Source: Kiloniellaceae bacterium
GTDB lineage: Bacteria; Pseudomonadota; Alphaproteobacteria; Kiloniellales; J153
NCBI GenBank assembly: GCA_021776095.1
Contig: JAJFGO010000021.1
Coordinates: 124,001-188,000 of the forward strand
Reading direction: 5' to 3'
DNA length: 64,000 bases
Part shown: positions 53,855 to 63,775 of the stretch, in pieces
How positions within the stretch are numbered: position 1 is the stretch's first letter
How the letters are laid out: each line of letters opens with the position of its first letter
Position numbers and translations under genes: made by a program
Notes under the pieces: generated by a model
The model's input: only the letters and a program-made list of their open reading frames with translations
Told to the model about the DNA's origin: nothing
Databases searched by the model: none

Positions 53855-54760
53855 CAAGGTCACAAGCGAGACCACGGTCGAGATCATGATTGTGGCGGTC
53901 GCGCGCTGGACGTAGATGTCGTATTGCTGCGCCAACACAAAGACCAGCGCGCCGGTCGGCAAGGCGGCCAAGATGACCGCGGCGGCGGCCCAAATCGGCT
54001 CCATGTCCATGACCACGTATGCCAGCCACCAAGTAAGCGCCGGCTGTACCGTCAGCTTGATCGTCACCAACCAGCCCACCTCGAGCATGCCCGCGGTGAC
54101 CGATCGGTTGGCCATGAAAAGGCCGATGGCAATGAGCGCGCAAGGCGAGGCGGCGGTGCCCAGGATGTCGCAGAAGGTGGCGATAGCGGACGGCACCTCC
54201 CAGCCGATGGCAGAGATGCCGAGGCCAAACGCGGCGGAGAGCACCAAGGGCGACTTGGCCACGCCCAGGACCACGTTCGCGACAATCCGCGCCGGCCTTG
54301 ACCCTTGGCTAAGATCGACCTCGATGATTGCCAGGCCGATGGGCATGACCACCGCGCCGGTCAGGATGGTCCCGACAATGGCGGGCAGCTTGCCGGCCTC
54401 CCCGAAGGCAATCAGCAGCAACGGGATGCCGAGATAGCCCGTGTTGGAAAAGATCGCGCAGAGGCCATGCAAGCCGAGCGCCGCCAAGCGGTTGGGAAAG
54501 ACGAAGACCCCGACCAGAACGGCCAGGCCGAAACCGCCGAGCATGCCGCCGCCGAGGGCGATCAGAAACGGGCCGTTGAAGGCCTCGGCGATTTCGACCC
54601 GGGCCATGGAGACGAAGAACAGGGCCGGCAAGGCGACGAAGTAGACAAAGCTGTTGAGCGCCTGACTGCTCGCCGGGCCCAGCACCTTGAAGCGCCCGCA
54701 CAGATAGCCGGTCAGCATGATGGCGAAGACCGGCAGGATGATATCGACCACGGCGCCCAT
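53822..54760 (-). CDS. AEC family (auxin efflux carrier-like) transporter
   Basis: A 312-residue membrane protein with about ten helices in two inverted halves. It has GYLCGRFKVLGPASSQALNSFVYFVALPALFF at the start and FSNTGYLGIPLL in the middle, both typical of the malonate/AEC permeases. Its last 33 bp overlap the 3' end of the convergent MFS gene. ATG at 54760 chosen over an upstream TTG. Substrate unknown; small dicarboxylates are common for the family. Confidence 0.85.
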   Translation of the reverse strand: MGAVVDIILPVFAIMLTGYLCGRFKVLGPASSQALNSFVYFVALPALFFVSMARVEIAEAFNGPFLIALGGGMLGGFGLAVLVGVFVFPNRLAALGLHGLCAIFSNTGYLGIPLLLIAFGEAGKLPAIVGTILTGAVVMPIGLAIIEVDLSQGSRPARIVANVVLGVAKSPLVLSAAFGLGISAIGWEVPSAIATFCDILGTAASPCALIAIGLFMANRSVTAGMLEVGWLVTIKLTVQPALTWWLAYVVMDMEPIWAAAAVILAALPTGALVFVLAQQYDIYVQRATATIMISTVVSLVTLSFLFAFLGVN

Positions 54761-54841
54761 GGCGGTCAACTTGCCCGCCGCGCCGCGATTCTGTCGAGCG
54801 GCGATTGTAAAGGCGCGGCGAGTTCATAGGTATAGGGGCCC

Positions 54842-54879
54842 GGCGGCCGCGCGAGGGGCTTGACGCTCGCGCGGCCGCC
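54842..54879. repeat. 14-bp perfect GC-rich inverted repeat
   Basis: GGCGGCCGCGCGAG (54842-54855) pairs perfectly with CTCGCGCGGCCGCC (54866-54879) across a 10-nt loop, between two divergent genes. No T-tract follows, so it is not a usual terminator. It could be a REP-like palindrome or a leader structure for the TerB gene 40 bp downstream. Confidence 0.5.
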
Positions 54880-54919
54880 TGCCTAGTTTGCGGCGCATAA
54901 TCAAAGGATCAACAGACAC

Positions 54920-55336
54920 GTGGCCCAAGACATGAACGACGCCCATTCGGCACTGATTTACACCATGGTCCTGGTTTCGGCCTCAGACCGGGACATGACC
55001 GATTCCGAGTTGCAGACCATGGGCGATATCGTCAAGCACCTGCCGGCGTTTCGGGATTTCGATCCGGCGCGCCTGACCAAGGTTGCCCAGGAATGCGCGG
55101 CGCTGCTGAACGATCCGAAAGGGATGGACAAGATCATCGACTTGATCGTGAAAGGCTTGAACCCGAAGCTGCGCGAAACCGCCTATGCCTTGGCCTGCGA
55201 TGTCGCCGCGGCGGACGGCCGGGCTTCGCAAGAGGAACTGCGCCTGCTCGAGATTCTGCGCCACCGGCTCGAAGTCGGCCGCCTACCGGCCGCCGCCATC
55301 GAACGCGGCGCCCGGGCCCGCTACGCCACAATCTGA
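54920..55336 (+). CDS. TerB-like tellurite resistance family protein
   Basis: A 138-residue all-helical protein starting at a GTG (AAAGGA about 11 nt upstream; an in-frame ATG is at 54932). The pattern ALIYTMVLVSASDRDMTDSELQTMGDIVKHLPAF and AYALACDVAAADGRASQEELRLLEILR is that of TerB domains, whose two acidic motifs (D-x-D/E...E) bind metal. Stand-alone members have no proven function. A strong terminator follows. Confidence 0.83.
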   Translation: MAQDMNDAHSALIYTMVLVSASDRDMTDSELQTMGDIVKHLPAFRDFDPARLTKVAQECAALLNDPKGMDKIIDLIVKGLNPKLRETAYALACDVAAADGRASQEELRLLEILRHRLEVGRLPAAAIERGARARYATI

Positions 55337-55370
55337 ATTCGGCCCCGGCCTAACCGGCCGGGAGAAAGAA

Positions 55371-55403
55371 AAAGGGCCGCGCAATCCGCGCGGCCCTTTC
55401 CTT
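55371..55403. terminator. Bidirectional terminator between terB and groEL
   Basis: AAAGGGCCGCGC (55371-55382) pairs perfectly over 12 bp with GCGCGGCCCTTT (55388-55399). It has an A-rich stretch on the left (AGAAAGAAAAA) and T-rich DNA on the right, so it can stop both the plus-strand terB and the minus-strand groEL transcripts. Confidence 0.85.
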
Positions 55404-55430
55404 TGACAGGTTGTAGGTCGGTAGGCTGGC

Positions 55431-57104
<1,674 letters not shown>

Positions 57105-57277
57105 TTACCTTTTCCTGAAATCTGTTGACCGCGGCGTGCGCCGAAGTTGTCGTGCGCGGCCTGCGCCGCCGGGCACGATCCGAAGATCGCCTGTTCCGAC
57201 GGGCCCGCGGATGCGCCACGGTTTAGTACCTTTGTATCCCGAGCGTGGGCCCCTTGCGGGGCTTGGCGCCCGACGCC

Positions 57278-57598
57278 TTAGGCGGCCTTCTTGCTCCGCT
57301 TGGCGCGGGCGGCATCGAGCACGCCCATGATGTCGGATTCCTTCATGATCAGAAGGTCGTCGCCATCGAGCTTGACCTCGGTGCCCGACCACTTGCCGAA
57401 CAACACCCGGTCGCCAGCCTTAACGTCGAGGGGATGGAGCTTGCCATCCTCGCCGCGTGCGCCCGGGCCAACGGCCAGAACCTCGCCCTCCATGGGCTTT
57501 TCCTTGGCCGTATCGGGGATGATGATACCCCCGGCGGTCTTTTCTTCCTGATCGGTACGTTTGACGACCACACGGTCGTGCAGCGGGCGAAACCTCAT
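57278..57598 (-). CDS. groES: Co-chaperonin GroES
   Basis: A 106-residue co-chaperonin: [14 protein letters not shown] at the N-terminus, the mobile loop [18 protein letters not shown] and [29 protein letters not shown] near the end. The C-terminus is about ten residues longer than usual ([12 protein letters not shown], basic). It is the first gene of the groESL operon and lies 60 bp downstream of the CIRCE operator. Confidence 0.97.
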   Translation of the reverse strand: MRFRPLHDRVVVKRTDQEEKTAGGIIIPDTAKEKPMEGEVLAVGPGARGEDGKLHPLDVKAGDRVLFGKWSGTEVKLDGDDLLIMKESDIMGVLDAARAKRSKKAA

Positions 57599-57657
57599 GT
57601 CGAAGCCTCCAGTCCTAAATTATTCATTTGGGGGATGAGCACCTTGAGAGTTGGGTG

Positions 57658-57684
57658 TTAGCACTCCCTTAGGGTGAGTGCCAA
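57658..57684 (-). promoter_or_regulatory. CIRCE element (HrcA operator)
   Basis: TTAGCACTC-N9-GAGTGCCAA matches the CIRCE consensus TTAGCACTC-N9-GAGTGCTAA with a single mismatch. It lies 60 bp upstream of the groES start, where HrcA represses the operon until heat shock. The hrcA gene is not in this window. Confidence 0.93.
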
Positions 57685-57862
57685 AGATTTAATCACTCCC
57701 CCACGGGAAGTCAAGGCCAGCGCGGAGTTTTCGGCCGTTTCGGCCGGACCCTGGGACAGCAGCCGGCCCTAGCAGCAGACTCAGTCCTCGGCTGCTAACT
57801 TATTGGTTTGTTTACCTATTTTTGTTGTCATTAAATAGTCCGGATTGGCAAATTCGGGACTT

Positions 57863-58159
57863 ATGGCTTCACGCACCACAGACGAGACGGACGTTATGGG
57901 TGAAATTGACAAGCAACTCCGTGACTACCGGCTGACCACCGCCGAGATCTTGTATCATCTGCCGGACCACCCGGCCCTGTTGCAGAGCTACCTCTGGCAA
58001 GAATACGACATCGCGCCGCGCTTTCCGGTGCTGCACAAATTCCTGAATTTTTGGACCTGCAACCTGGACGGCCGGCTGCATTCGGTCAAGGTCGCAAACG
58101 TGCAGCTGATCTCGGTGCCCGAGGCGCGCTACGCGAACGCCCTGCTGCACCTGAACTAG
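57863..58159 (+). CDS. usg: Usg family protein
   Basis: A 98-residue protein with the Usg pattern: DYRLTTAEILYHLPDHPALLQSYLWQEYDIAPRFPVLHKFLNFW, then LDGRLHSVKVANVQLISVPEARY. Usg was first noted upstream of trp genes in alphaproteobacteria and has no proven function. ATG at 57863 chosen, with GGGA upstream; an in-frame TTG at 57845 and ATG at 57896 are alternatives. No trp gene is next to it here. Confidence 0.85.
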   Translation: MASRTTDETDVMGEIDKQLRDYRLTTAEILYHLPDHPALLQSYLWQEYDIAPRFPVLHKFLNFWTCNLDGRLHSVKVANVQLISVPEARYANALLHLN

Positions 58160-58282
58160 CGGGCAAAAGCGCGGCGGCTGCCCGTGCCAGGGTCACGCTC
58201 GGCTTGGCCCGGGCCGGCCTCGGCTTTAGGTTAGGCGCAGCCGGCGAGTCCTCGTCCGGCGGTGACGACCGCGGGCGGCCCC

Positions 58283-59362
58283 ATGACTACCGTGACCTCC
58301 ACAACACCGGCGGTGCCGGAAACCCGACACAACCACGCCATTGGGCTCTGGCTTCTAGGCTGCGCCGCCATGATCTTCGCCATGGCGGTGATCGGCGCGA
58401 TCACGCGCCTGACCGAATCCGGCCTGTCGATCATGGAGTGGGCGCCCCTGAGCGGTGCCCTGCCGCCCTGGAGCGAGACGGAATGGCGCCGGCTGTTTGC
58501 GCTCTACCAGCAGATCCCGGAATACCAAGAAGAGAACCTCGGCATGACCCTGGCCGAGTTCAAAACGATCTTCTGGTGGGAATGGGTGCATCGCCTTTGG
58601 GGGCGCTTGATCGGCGTGGTCTTCGCCGTGCCCTTCATTTGGTTTATGATCCGCGGCCACATCGGCCGCCGCTTGGTGCCGCACCTGGCGGCCATGTTCG
58701 CCCTGGGCGGCCTCCAGGGCGGTATGGGCTGGTACATGGTGGCCAGCGGCTTCGCCGAGCGGACCGACGTTAGCCAGTACCGCCTGGTCGCGCACCTGGC
58801 GCTGGCCGTGATCATCTACGCCTATGTCCTGTGGGTCGCGTTCCGCCTGCTCGACCCGGCCCCGGATACCAGCCCGGCCCCGGGCGCCCACCGCCTGCGC
58901 CGCCACCTGATCGCCTTGGCCAGCCTGGCCGGCCTGACCATGGCCTCGGGCGGCTTCGTCGCCGGGCTCAATGCCGGGATGATCTACAATACCTTTCCCT
59001 TGATGGACGGCCGGCTGGTGCCGGACGACTACGCAGCAATTCAGCCCCTGGCGGCCAATTTCTTCGAGAACGTGGCCGCGGTGCAGTTCAACCACCGGGT
59101 CCTGGCGGTCGGCACTGTCTTGGCCGCTCTGGTCCTCTGGCTCATGGCGCGGCGGCTCGATCTGGCGCCGGGCGCGCGGCGCGCCCTAGACCTGGTCTTT
59201 GCCATGGCCGGGGCCCAGTTCGGCCTCGGCATCGCGGCCCTGATCTTGGTGGTGCCGGTTTGGCTGGGCGCCCTGCACCAGGCCGGCGCCCTGATCCTCT
59301 TGAGCCTGATCCTCTGGGCGATCCATAAGCTTCGCCTCCAGCCGGACGATCGCGCGCCGTGA
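58283..59362 (+). CDS. ctaA: Heme A synthase
   Basis: A 359-residue inner-membrane protein with eight helices in two similar halves. The paired heme-ligand histidines lie in EWVHRLWGR, VAHLALAV, FNHRVLAVG and LHQAGALI. The motif ITRLTESGLSIMEWAPLSGALPP after helix 1 is typical of the Cox15 (type 2) branch used by alphaproteobacteria and mitochondria. It oxidises the methyl group of heme O to give heme A for aa3-type cytochrome oxidase, so the organism respires with oxygen. ATG at 58283 chosen over the GTG at 58262. It overlaps the next gene by 4 nt (GTGA). Confidence 0.93.
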   Translation: MTTVTSTTPAVPETRHNHAIGLWLLGCAAMIFAMAVIGAITRLTESGLSIMEWAPLSGALPPWSETEWRRLFALYQQIPEYQEENLGMTLAEFKTIFWWEWVHRLWGRLIGVVFAVPFIWFMIRGHIGRRLVPHLAAMFALGGLQGGMGWYMVASGFAERTDVSQYRLVAHLALAVIIYAYVLWVAFRLLDPAPDTSPAPGAHRLRRHLIALASLAGLTMASGGFVAGLNAGMIYNTFPLMDGRLVPDDYAAIQPLAANFFENVAAVQFNHRVLAVGTVLAALVLWLMARRLDLAPGARRALDLVFAMAGAQFGLGIAALILVVPVWLGALHQAGALILLSLILWAIHKLRLQPDDRAP

Positions 59363-60204
59363 CCTACCGGCGGATTCAGGTTCAGCCCCTGAGCCCGGCC
59401 CTTGGCGCGGAAATCTCGGGCGTCGATTTGTCGCAAGACCTGGACCCGGCGGTCTTCGCCGAGATCGAATCCGCGTTTCATCAACATTTGGTCGTCTTCT
59501 TTCGCGATCAGAATCTGTCTCCGGCGCAAGAAGTCGCCTTCGCCGCGCGCTTTGGACCGGTCGGGCGTTACCCCTTCGCCGCACCAATCGAGGGCCATCC
59601 CGAGGTCGTGGCGATCGTCAAGGAGCCCTGGCAACGAACCGTTTTCGGCGGCGCTTGGCACAGCGATACGACCTATCTGGAACGCCCACCGCTCGGCTCC
59701 GCGCTCTACGCGCTCGAGCTGCCGCCGCTCGGCGGCGATACCCTATTCGCCAACATGTACCTCGCCTACGATGCCTTGTCCGAGGGCATGAAATCTCTGC
59801 TCGATGGCCTGAGAGCGATCAATACCGCCGGCAAGGACGGCGGCGCGGTGCGCGGCGATCATCTGGCGGACGACACCATGCCCGGCCGAAACCTCGACAA
59901 GATGAATCTGGAGGCCGAGCACCCGGTGGCGCGCACCCACCCGGTGACCGGGCGCAAAGCGCTCTACGTCAATCGCGCGCACAGCCTGCGCTTTACCGGC
60001 ATGACCGAGGCCGAGAGCAAACCGATCCTCGACTTCCTCTGCGCCCATGCTGTTCGCGAGGAGTTCACCTGCCGCTTCCGCTGGACCCAGGGCGCGTTGG
60101 CGTTGTGGGACAACCGCTGCACTCAGCACTATCCGGTCAACGATTACCACGGCCACCGGCGCGTCATGCACCGCGTGACCATTGAGGGAGAACGGCCGAG
60201 ATGA
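59359..60204 (+). CDS. TauD/TfdA-family Fe(II)/2-oxoglutarate dioxygenase
   Basis: A 281-residue dioxygenase starting at a GTG overlapping the ctaA stop. The iron ligands are H101-x-D103 in AWHSDTTY and the distal H257 in CTQHYPVND. A 2-oxoglutarate-binding Arg follows in RRVMHR. The best-known members free sulfite from taurine, but the family also acts on other sulfonates, carnitine and herbicides. Without tau transport genes nearby the substrate is open. It overlaps the CobW gene by 4 nt, so the pair is cotranslated. Confidence 0.88.
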   Translation: MTYRRIQVQPLSPALGAEISGVDLSQDLDPAVFAEIESAFHQHLVVFFRDQNLSPAQEVAFAARFGPVGRYPFAAPIEGHPEVVAIVKEPWQRTVFGGAWHSDTTYLERPPLGSALYALELPPLGGDTLFANMYLAYDALSEGMKSLLDGLRAINTAGKDGGAVRGDHLADDTMPGRNLDKMNLEAEHPVARTHPVTGRKALYVNRAHSLRFTGMTEAESKPILDFLCAHAVREEFTCRFRWTQGALALWDNRCTQHYPVNDYHGHRRVMHRVTIEGERPR

Positions 60205-61283
60205 GCCTACCAGAAGGTCCGGCGGCGGACCTCGATTTACCGGACGAGGCCCTACCGGTTTCGATCCTGACCGGCTTTCTGGGCAGCGGGAAGACCACGG
60301 TGCTGCGTCACCTTCTGGTCCAGCCGGCCATGGAGGAAACCGCGGTAATCGTCAACGAGTTCGGCGAGATCGGCCTGGATCACATGCTGGTCGAAAGCGG
60401 CAACGAAGACACCGTTCTGCTGAACAGCGGCTGTTTGTGCTGCACCGTTCGCAACGATCTTGTGCAGACCCTGCGCGGCCTGTTCAAGCGCCGGGCGCGG
60501 CGCCAGGTGCCGGCGTTCCGCCGCGTCGTCATCGAAACCACCGGCCTGGCCGACCCGGCACCGGTCCTGCACACCCTAATGACCGACCCGTTGCTTGCTC
60601 ATTGGTTTCGCCTGGACGGAATCGTCACCACGGTGGACGCGGTGAACGGCGGCGCCACCCTGGGCGCACACCCTGAATCGGTCAAGCAAGCGGCAGTCGC
60701 CGATCGCCTTCTGCTCACCAAGGCGGACATCGCCGCGCCGGGTCAAGCTGAGACCCTAGAGGCTCGGCTGCGGGCCTTAAACCCGGCGGCGCCGATCCTG
60801 CGGGTTGCTCAAGGCGCGGTCGAACCGGCAACGCTGTTCAACGCCGGCCTGTTCGACCCCGAGACCAAGCACCCGGACGTCGTCCGCTGGCTCAAGGCGG
60901 AAGCCTATGAGACTGCGCGCGAGCATGAGCACGACCACAAACACGATCATGAACACGGGCACGACGTGAACCGCCACGGCGACGGCATTCGCGCCTTTTG
61001 CCTGCGGCGGGAGGCCCCGCTCGATTGGGCCCAATTCAACGACTGGGTCGAGACGCTGATTACGCTCTACGGCGTCGACCTCTTGCGCATTAAAGGGGTG
61101 CTGAACGTGGCCGGCATGGACACGCCGCTGGTGGTCCACGGGGTGCAGCACGTCTTCCACCCGCCGGTGGCGCTCGAGGCCTGGCCGGACGACGCACGAG
61201 ACTCGCGTCTGGTCTTTATTACCCGTGGCCTCGACCCCGGCACCTTCGAACAGAGCCTGGCCGCATTCGGGGCCGACAAGTGA
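60201..61283 (+). CDS. CobW/COG0523-family GTPase (metal chaperone)
   Basis: A 360-residue G3E GTPase. Walker A is GFLGSGKT (25-32), the metal-binding CxCC is C78-L-C80-C81 within SGCLCCTVR, ETTGLADPAP carries the switch II, and LLTKADI gives the base. A His/Asp-rich stretch of 14 residues is at about 243-256 (HEHDHKHDHEHGHD). These mark the zinc-transfer branch (ZigA/ZNG1-like). It probably loads a metal into a partner protein. It is part of a unit with a TauD-type dioxygenase just upstream, whose metal is iron, so the client need not be that enzyme. Confidence 0.87.
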   Translation: MSLPEGPAADLDLPDEALPVSILTGFLGSGKTTVLRHLLVQPAMEETAVIVNEFGEIGLDHMLVESGNEDTVLLNSGCLCCTVRNDLVQTLRGLFKRRARRQVPAFRRVVIETTGLADPAPVLHTLMTDPLLAHWFRLDGIVTTVDAVNGGATLGAHPESVKQAAVADRLLLTKADIAAPGQAETLEARLRALNPAAPILRVAQGAVEPATLFNAGLFDPETKHPDVVRWLKAEAYETAREHEHDHKHDHEHGHDVNRHGDGIRAFCLRREAPLDWAQFNDWVETLITLYGVDLLRIKGVLNVAGMDTPLVVHGVQHVFHPPVALEAWPDDARDSRLVFITRGLDPGTFEQSLAAFGADK

Positions 61284-61362
61284 CGGCATTGTGAAGCGCC
61301 CGCGCCGCCGCCCAAGGCTATGATCCGGCTCATCGGTCCCGAAGACATGAAATGAGCCCGCC

Positions 61363-61872
61363 ATGAAGCCCGACGACCTGCGCGAACTTCAAGCGCCCCT
61401 CAAGGACACTTACCGCGACGATCCGCAGTCCGCCGTCGTGACCATGCGCGCGGTCGGCGAGTTGGACGCGGCGAACTTGACCTGCAAGGTCGATACCGGC
61501 CGCGCCCTGGTCGAGGCCGGCCTGCATCCGGCGGCCGGCGGCAACGGCCTGACCGCGTGCTCCGGCGATATGCTGCTCGAGGCGCTGACCGCCTGCGCCG
61601 GGGTGACCCTGCGCGCGGTCGCCACCGCGCTCGACATTCCGGTCAAGGGCGGCACGGTGACCGCCGAAGGCGATCTCGATTTCCGCGGTACCCTGGCAGT
61701 CGACAAAGAAGCCCCGGTTGGCTTTCGCGACATCCGGCTCGACTTCAAGCTCGACACCGCGGCGACCCCAGATCAGCTCGCACTGTTGCTCAAGCTGACC
61801 GAGCGCTATTGCGTGGTCTATCAGACCTTGAAAGCCATGCCGCCGATCGCGGTCGGCTTGACGCACGCCTAA
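61363..61872 (+). CDS. OsmC family protein
   Basis: A 169-residue protein with the OsmC fold pattern. The peroxidatic cysteine region is GDMLLEALTACAGVTLRAVA, and a second cysteine is in ERYCVVYQTL. Family members reduce organic hydroperoxides with dihydrolipoyl or similar thiols. An extra early cysteine (LTACSGD) is present. It lies 79 bp after the CobW gene on the same strand and may be transcribed with it. Confidence 0.85.
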   Translation: MKPDDLRELQAPLKDTYRDDPQSAVVTMRAVGELDAANLTCKVDTGRALVEAGLHPAAGGNGLTACSGDMLLEALTACAGVTLRAVATALDIPVKGGTVTAEGDLDFRGTLAVDKEAPVGFRDIRLDFKLDTAATPDQLALLLKLTERYCVVYQTLKAMPPIAVGLTHA

Positions 61873-61999
61873 AGTCTTACCCACCGTTTTCCGCTGTCGG
61901 CACCGCGTCGGCGGCCCAACCGCCAACGCGGGCCGCGACCCCATTTTGGCCGAACTGGATCCGTTCCGCAGGACCTATATCTGTCCCGCCAGGGTCCGC

Positions 62000-62239
62000 T
62001 TATGTCTGGATGATCTGAAACAGAACGTAGAATCGCGCAAACTCTTTAGTCGTTCTAAAAATAACCAACTCGTTACTGTTAAAAAAATTGAAATTCAGTC
62101 GCGCATAATGCTGTAACTCCTTTATCTTATGAGAATGCTGTAGAATATTATGTTCAATATACCATTGAAAAACCTGATTTAATAACCACATATACATGTG
62201 CGGCAAATAATTTATGCTGAAATCAAATGCGTTATACAT
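62000..62239 (-). CDS. Possible AT-rich gene of unknown function
   Basis: An open frame of 79 codons with a composition rich in Asn, Phe, Tyr and Ile (MYNAFDFSINYLPHMYMWLL...), very unlike the host proteins. It may be a transferred gene or the C-terminal remnant of a larger one. No motif is recognised and no ribosome site is clear. I regard coding as uncertain. Confidence 0.3.
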   Translation of the reverse strand: MYNAFDFSINYLPHMYMWLLNQVFQWYIEHNILQHSHKIKELQHYARLNFNFFNSNELVIFRTTKEFARFYVLFQIIQT

Positions 62240-62451
62240 GCCCTTCTAAAGACTTTTCCTCGACACAGGGCGGACCGAGCAACACCGGCCCTGGTAACGA
62301 CTCTAAAGATGCGCCGGCTTCCGCCGCACCCAAGTCGTAGCACTCGGATCTGAGGGAGCAGAGGCCTCCGCCGCCGTTCGTGAATTTGACAATGAGGCTA
62401 CCAACTACTCGCGCGCGCCCTGACGGTTTCGGTCGACGGCGAACGCACAGC

Positions 62452-62464
62452 GGTACTCAGTACC
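62452..62464. promoter_or_regulatory. Palindrome upstream of the small-gene cluster
   Basis: GGTACT-C-AGTACC is a perfect 13-bp inverted repeat 55 nt before the ATG at 62519. It could be an operator. The binding protein is unknown. Confidence 0.3.
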
Positions 62465-62518
62465 CAGGAGAAGAGAAGCCCCATGAATGGACTGCGATCG
62501 ATTGAAAGGTATGAAACC

Positions 62519-62830
62519 ATGACGGACGAGCCGGTCGATCTTGACGAGCGCCGCGGCATGGCTGCTCAAAAGGCAACAGAATTTCGCCGTCAGCGCCTCC
62601 ACGAGTTTCATGTTGACCAAGCAGCCCTGCAGCGCCGCCAGGAAGAGCTCGAGAGACTTCTCCTCGCTGCCCCGGCGGAGACCTGGCCGGAGGCGGCGGC
62701 CAAGGCGCAGTATCTTATACAACTCTTCGCCGCCACGCCGGAAGCTCAGGACCCGCGCCGCAAGGAGTTGATTGCGCACGCGCTCGACGATCTCACCCGA
62801 CTGTGCGAACTCGCGAAGGATGAGTCATGA
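62519..62830 (+). CDS. Small helical protein of unknown function
   Basis: A 104-residue protein beginning MTDEPVDLDERRGMAAQKATEFRRQ, with a coiled-coil-like middle (LQRRQEELERLLLAAPAETWPEAAAKAQYLIQLFA) and a charged C-terminus (DPRRKELIAHALDDLTRLC). Proteins of this type recur in alphaproteobacterial accessory regions with no known function. An in-frame ATG at 62483 would add 12 residues; I favour 62519 because the conserved part begins there. The gene overlaps the next by 4 nt (ATGA). Confidence 0.7.
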   Translation: MTDEPVDLDERRGMAAQKATEFRRQRLHEFHVDQAALQRRQEELERLLLAAPAETWPEAAAKAQYLIQLFAATPEAQDPRRKELIAHALDDLTRLCELAKDES

Positions 62831-63024
62831 CCAAAACAGCAGTAGCAGTTGAGCCGAGCGATCAGTCGCCCTGTGATGTCGCCAAAGTTCGCCGGTGTCT
62901 GAGATGCAGAACCACGTTTCCAAGCGAATGGTCCGGCGAGCGGGTTTGTTCTCGCTGTAAATCTTCGAACGCATGGCAGAACGGTGTGCCGCATAGATCC
63001 GGTCTTTCCAGCGATAGACGTTAG
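62827..63024 (+). CDS. Small zinc-ribbon protein
   Basis: A 65-residue protein with two cysteine pairs, C-L-R-C and C-S-R-C, 15 residues apart, giving a one-zinc ribbon. It may bind nucleic acid or a partner protein. It overlaps the preceding gene by 4 nt. Function unknown. Confidence 0.65.
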   Translation: MTKTAVAVEPSDQSPCDVAKVRRCLRCRTTFPSEWSGERVCSRCKSSNAWQNGVPHRSGLSSDRR

Positions 63025-63076
63025 GTCCCTAGCGCCGGGCGGTCGAGCCCATGTACCAATTGAGGAACCCTAAGAA

Positions 63077-63262
63077 ATGAACACAACAAATCGTGGATTG
63101 AAATATGTCTGCCGGAAGTGTGAGAGGAAGTATTACGACATGGGCAAGCAGATCGTATCCTGTCCGATTTGCGGCGTTAAGCCGCTTCCGGAGAAAGCGC
63201 TGAAAGCGGCACCGCCGGCCAGAAAAACCGGCCGCTCGACATTCGGACGATACCCGTCGTAG
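63077..63262 (+). CDS. Small zinc-ribbon protein with FYDMG-like motif
   Basis: A 61-residue protein with CRKC and CPIC pairs on each side of KYYDMG, then a basic Pro/Ala-rich tail. This resembles the TIGR02300-type family of small proteobacterial zinc proteins (the 'FYDLG' group), without a known function. GAGGAA lies about 12 nt before the ATG. Confidence 0.65.
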   Translation: MNTTNRGLKYVCRKCERKYYDMGKQIVSCPICGVKPLPEKALKAAPPARKTGRSTFGRYPS

Positions 63263-63273
63263 GTGCTCAAGAT

Positions 63274-63537
63274 ATGCCGCTGAATTTCCCGAACGGCAGC
63301 CGCAGCTACGATGAGAGGCGGAACGTTATTCGGTTCTGGGGATACGACAGCGCGCTGGAGATTTCGTTTTTCGTGGAGGTGGGCGCCCTCTTCAAACTGT
63401 GCCCGCAAACGAAGAACGTGGAAGCCGGATACCTTGAGGCGTTCGATACCGCACGGGATCGGATACATGAAACCGCCCGCAAGGTCTATTCGAGAGCCCG
63501 CAAGGACGCCTACATCCTGGCAGCGGCGGATTTCTGA
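63274..63537 (+). CDS. DUF1488 family protein
   Basis: An 87-residue protein with the DUF1488 pattern: MPLNFPNGSRSYDERRNVIRFWGYDSALEISFFV and AFDTARDRIHETARKVYSRARKDAYILAAADF. The family is common in alphaproteobacteria, often in accessory regions, and has no assigned function. It starts 11 bp after the preceding zinc-ribbon gene. Confidence 0.85.
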   Translation: MPLNFPNGSRSYDERRNVIRFWGYDSALEISFFVEVGALFKLCPQTKNVEAGYLEAFDTARDRIHETARKVYSRARKDAYILAAADF

Positions 63538-63737
63538 AAATGCCCGGTCGTTCTCAGCTTCGTTCTGACCTTAGCTGGGAGGGAATCACCCAATTATCAA
63601 CATAGTCATTATATCGAGAATATTAGAATAAGTATTGTTATCAGAAGATTATATAGAGAAATATGAGATAATTTATTCTGGGAAATATTTAGATACCATT
63701 CATTTTTATTACCGACTATATTTAAAAATAATAATAG

Positions 63738-63758
63738 GGGGAGAAATAATTTCTCCCC
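63738..63758 (+). promoter_or_regulatory. Hairpin directly before a ribosome-binding site
   Basis: GGGGAGAAA (63738-63746) pairs perfectly with TTTCTCCCC (63750-63758) around a 3-nt loop. It ends only a few nt before GGAGGAGG (63763-63770), the ribosome site of the last gene. It may stabilise the mRNA 5' end or control translation. It lies at the end of an AT-rich stretch (63600-63736) in which I see no gene. Confidence 0.45.
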
Positions 63759-63775
63759 AAATGGAGGAGGCTCAC

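Larger units (their letters stand above)
61873..62518. other. Intergenic region with an AT-rich island
   Basis: After osmC the sequence is GC-rich to about 61995, then very AT-rich from about 62010 to 62240, then GC-rich again. The AT-rich part encloses a possible minus-strand gene (see 62000-62239). A 13-bp palindrome GGTACT-C-AGTACC at 62452-62464 lies upstream of the next gene. I see no IS ends or tRNA. The abrupt change of composition suggests inserted DNA. Confidence 0.5.
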
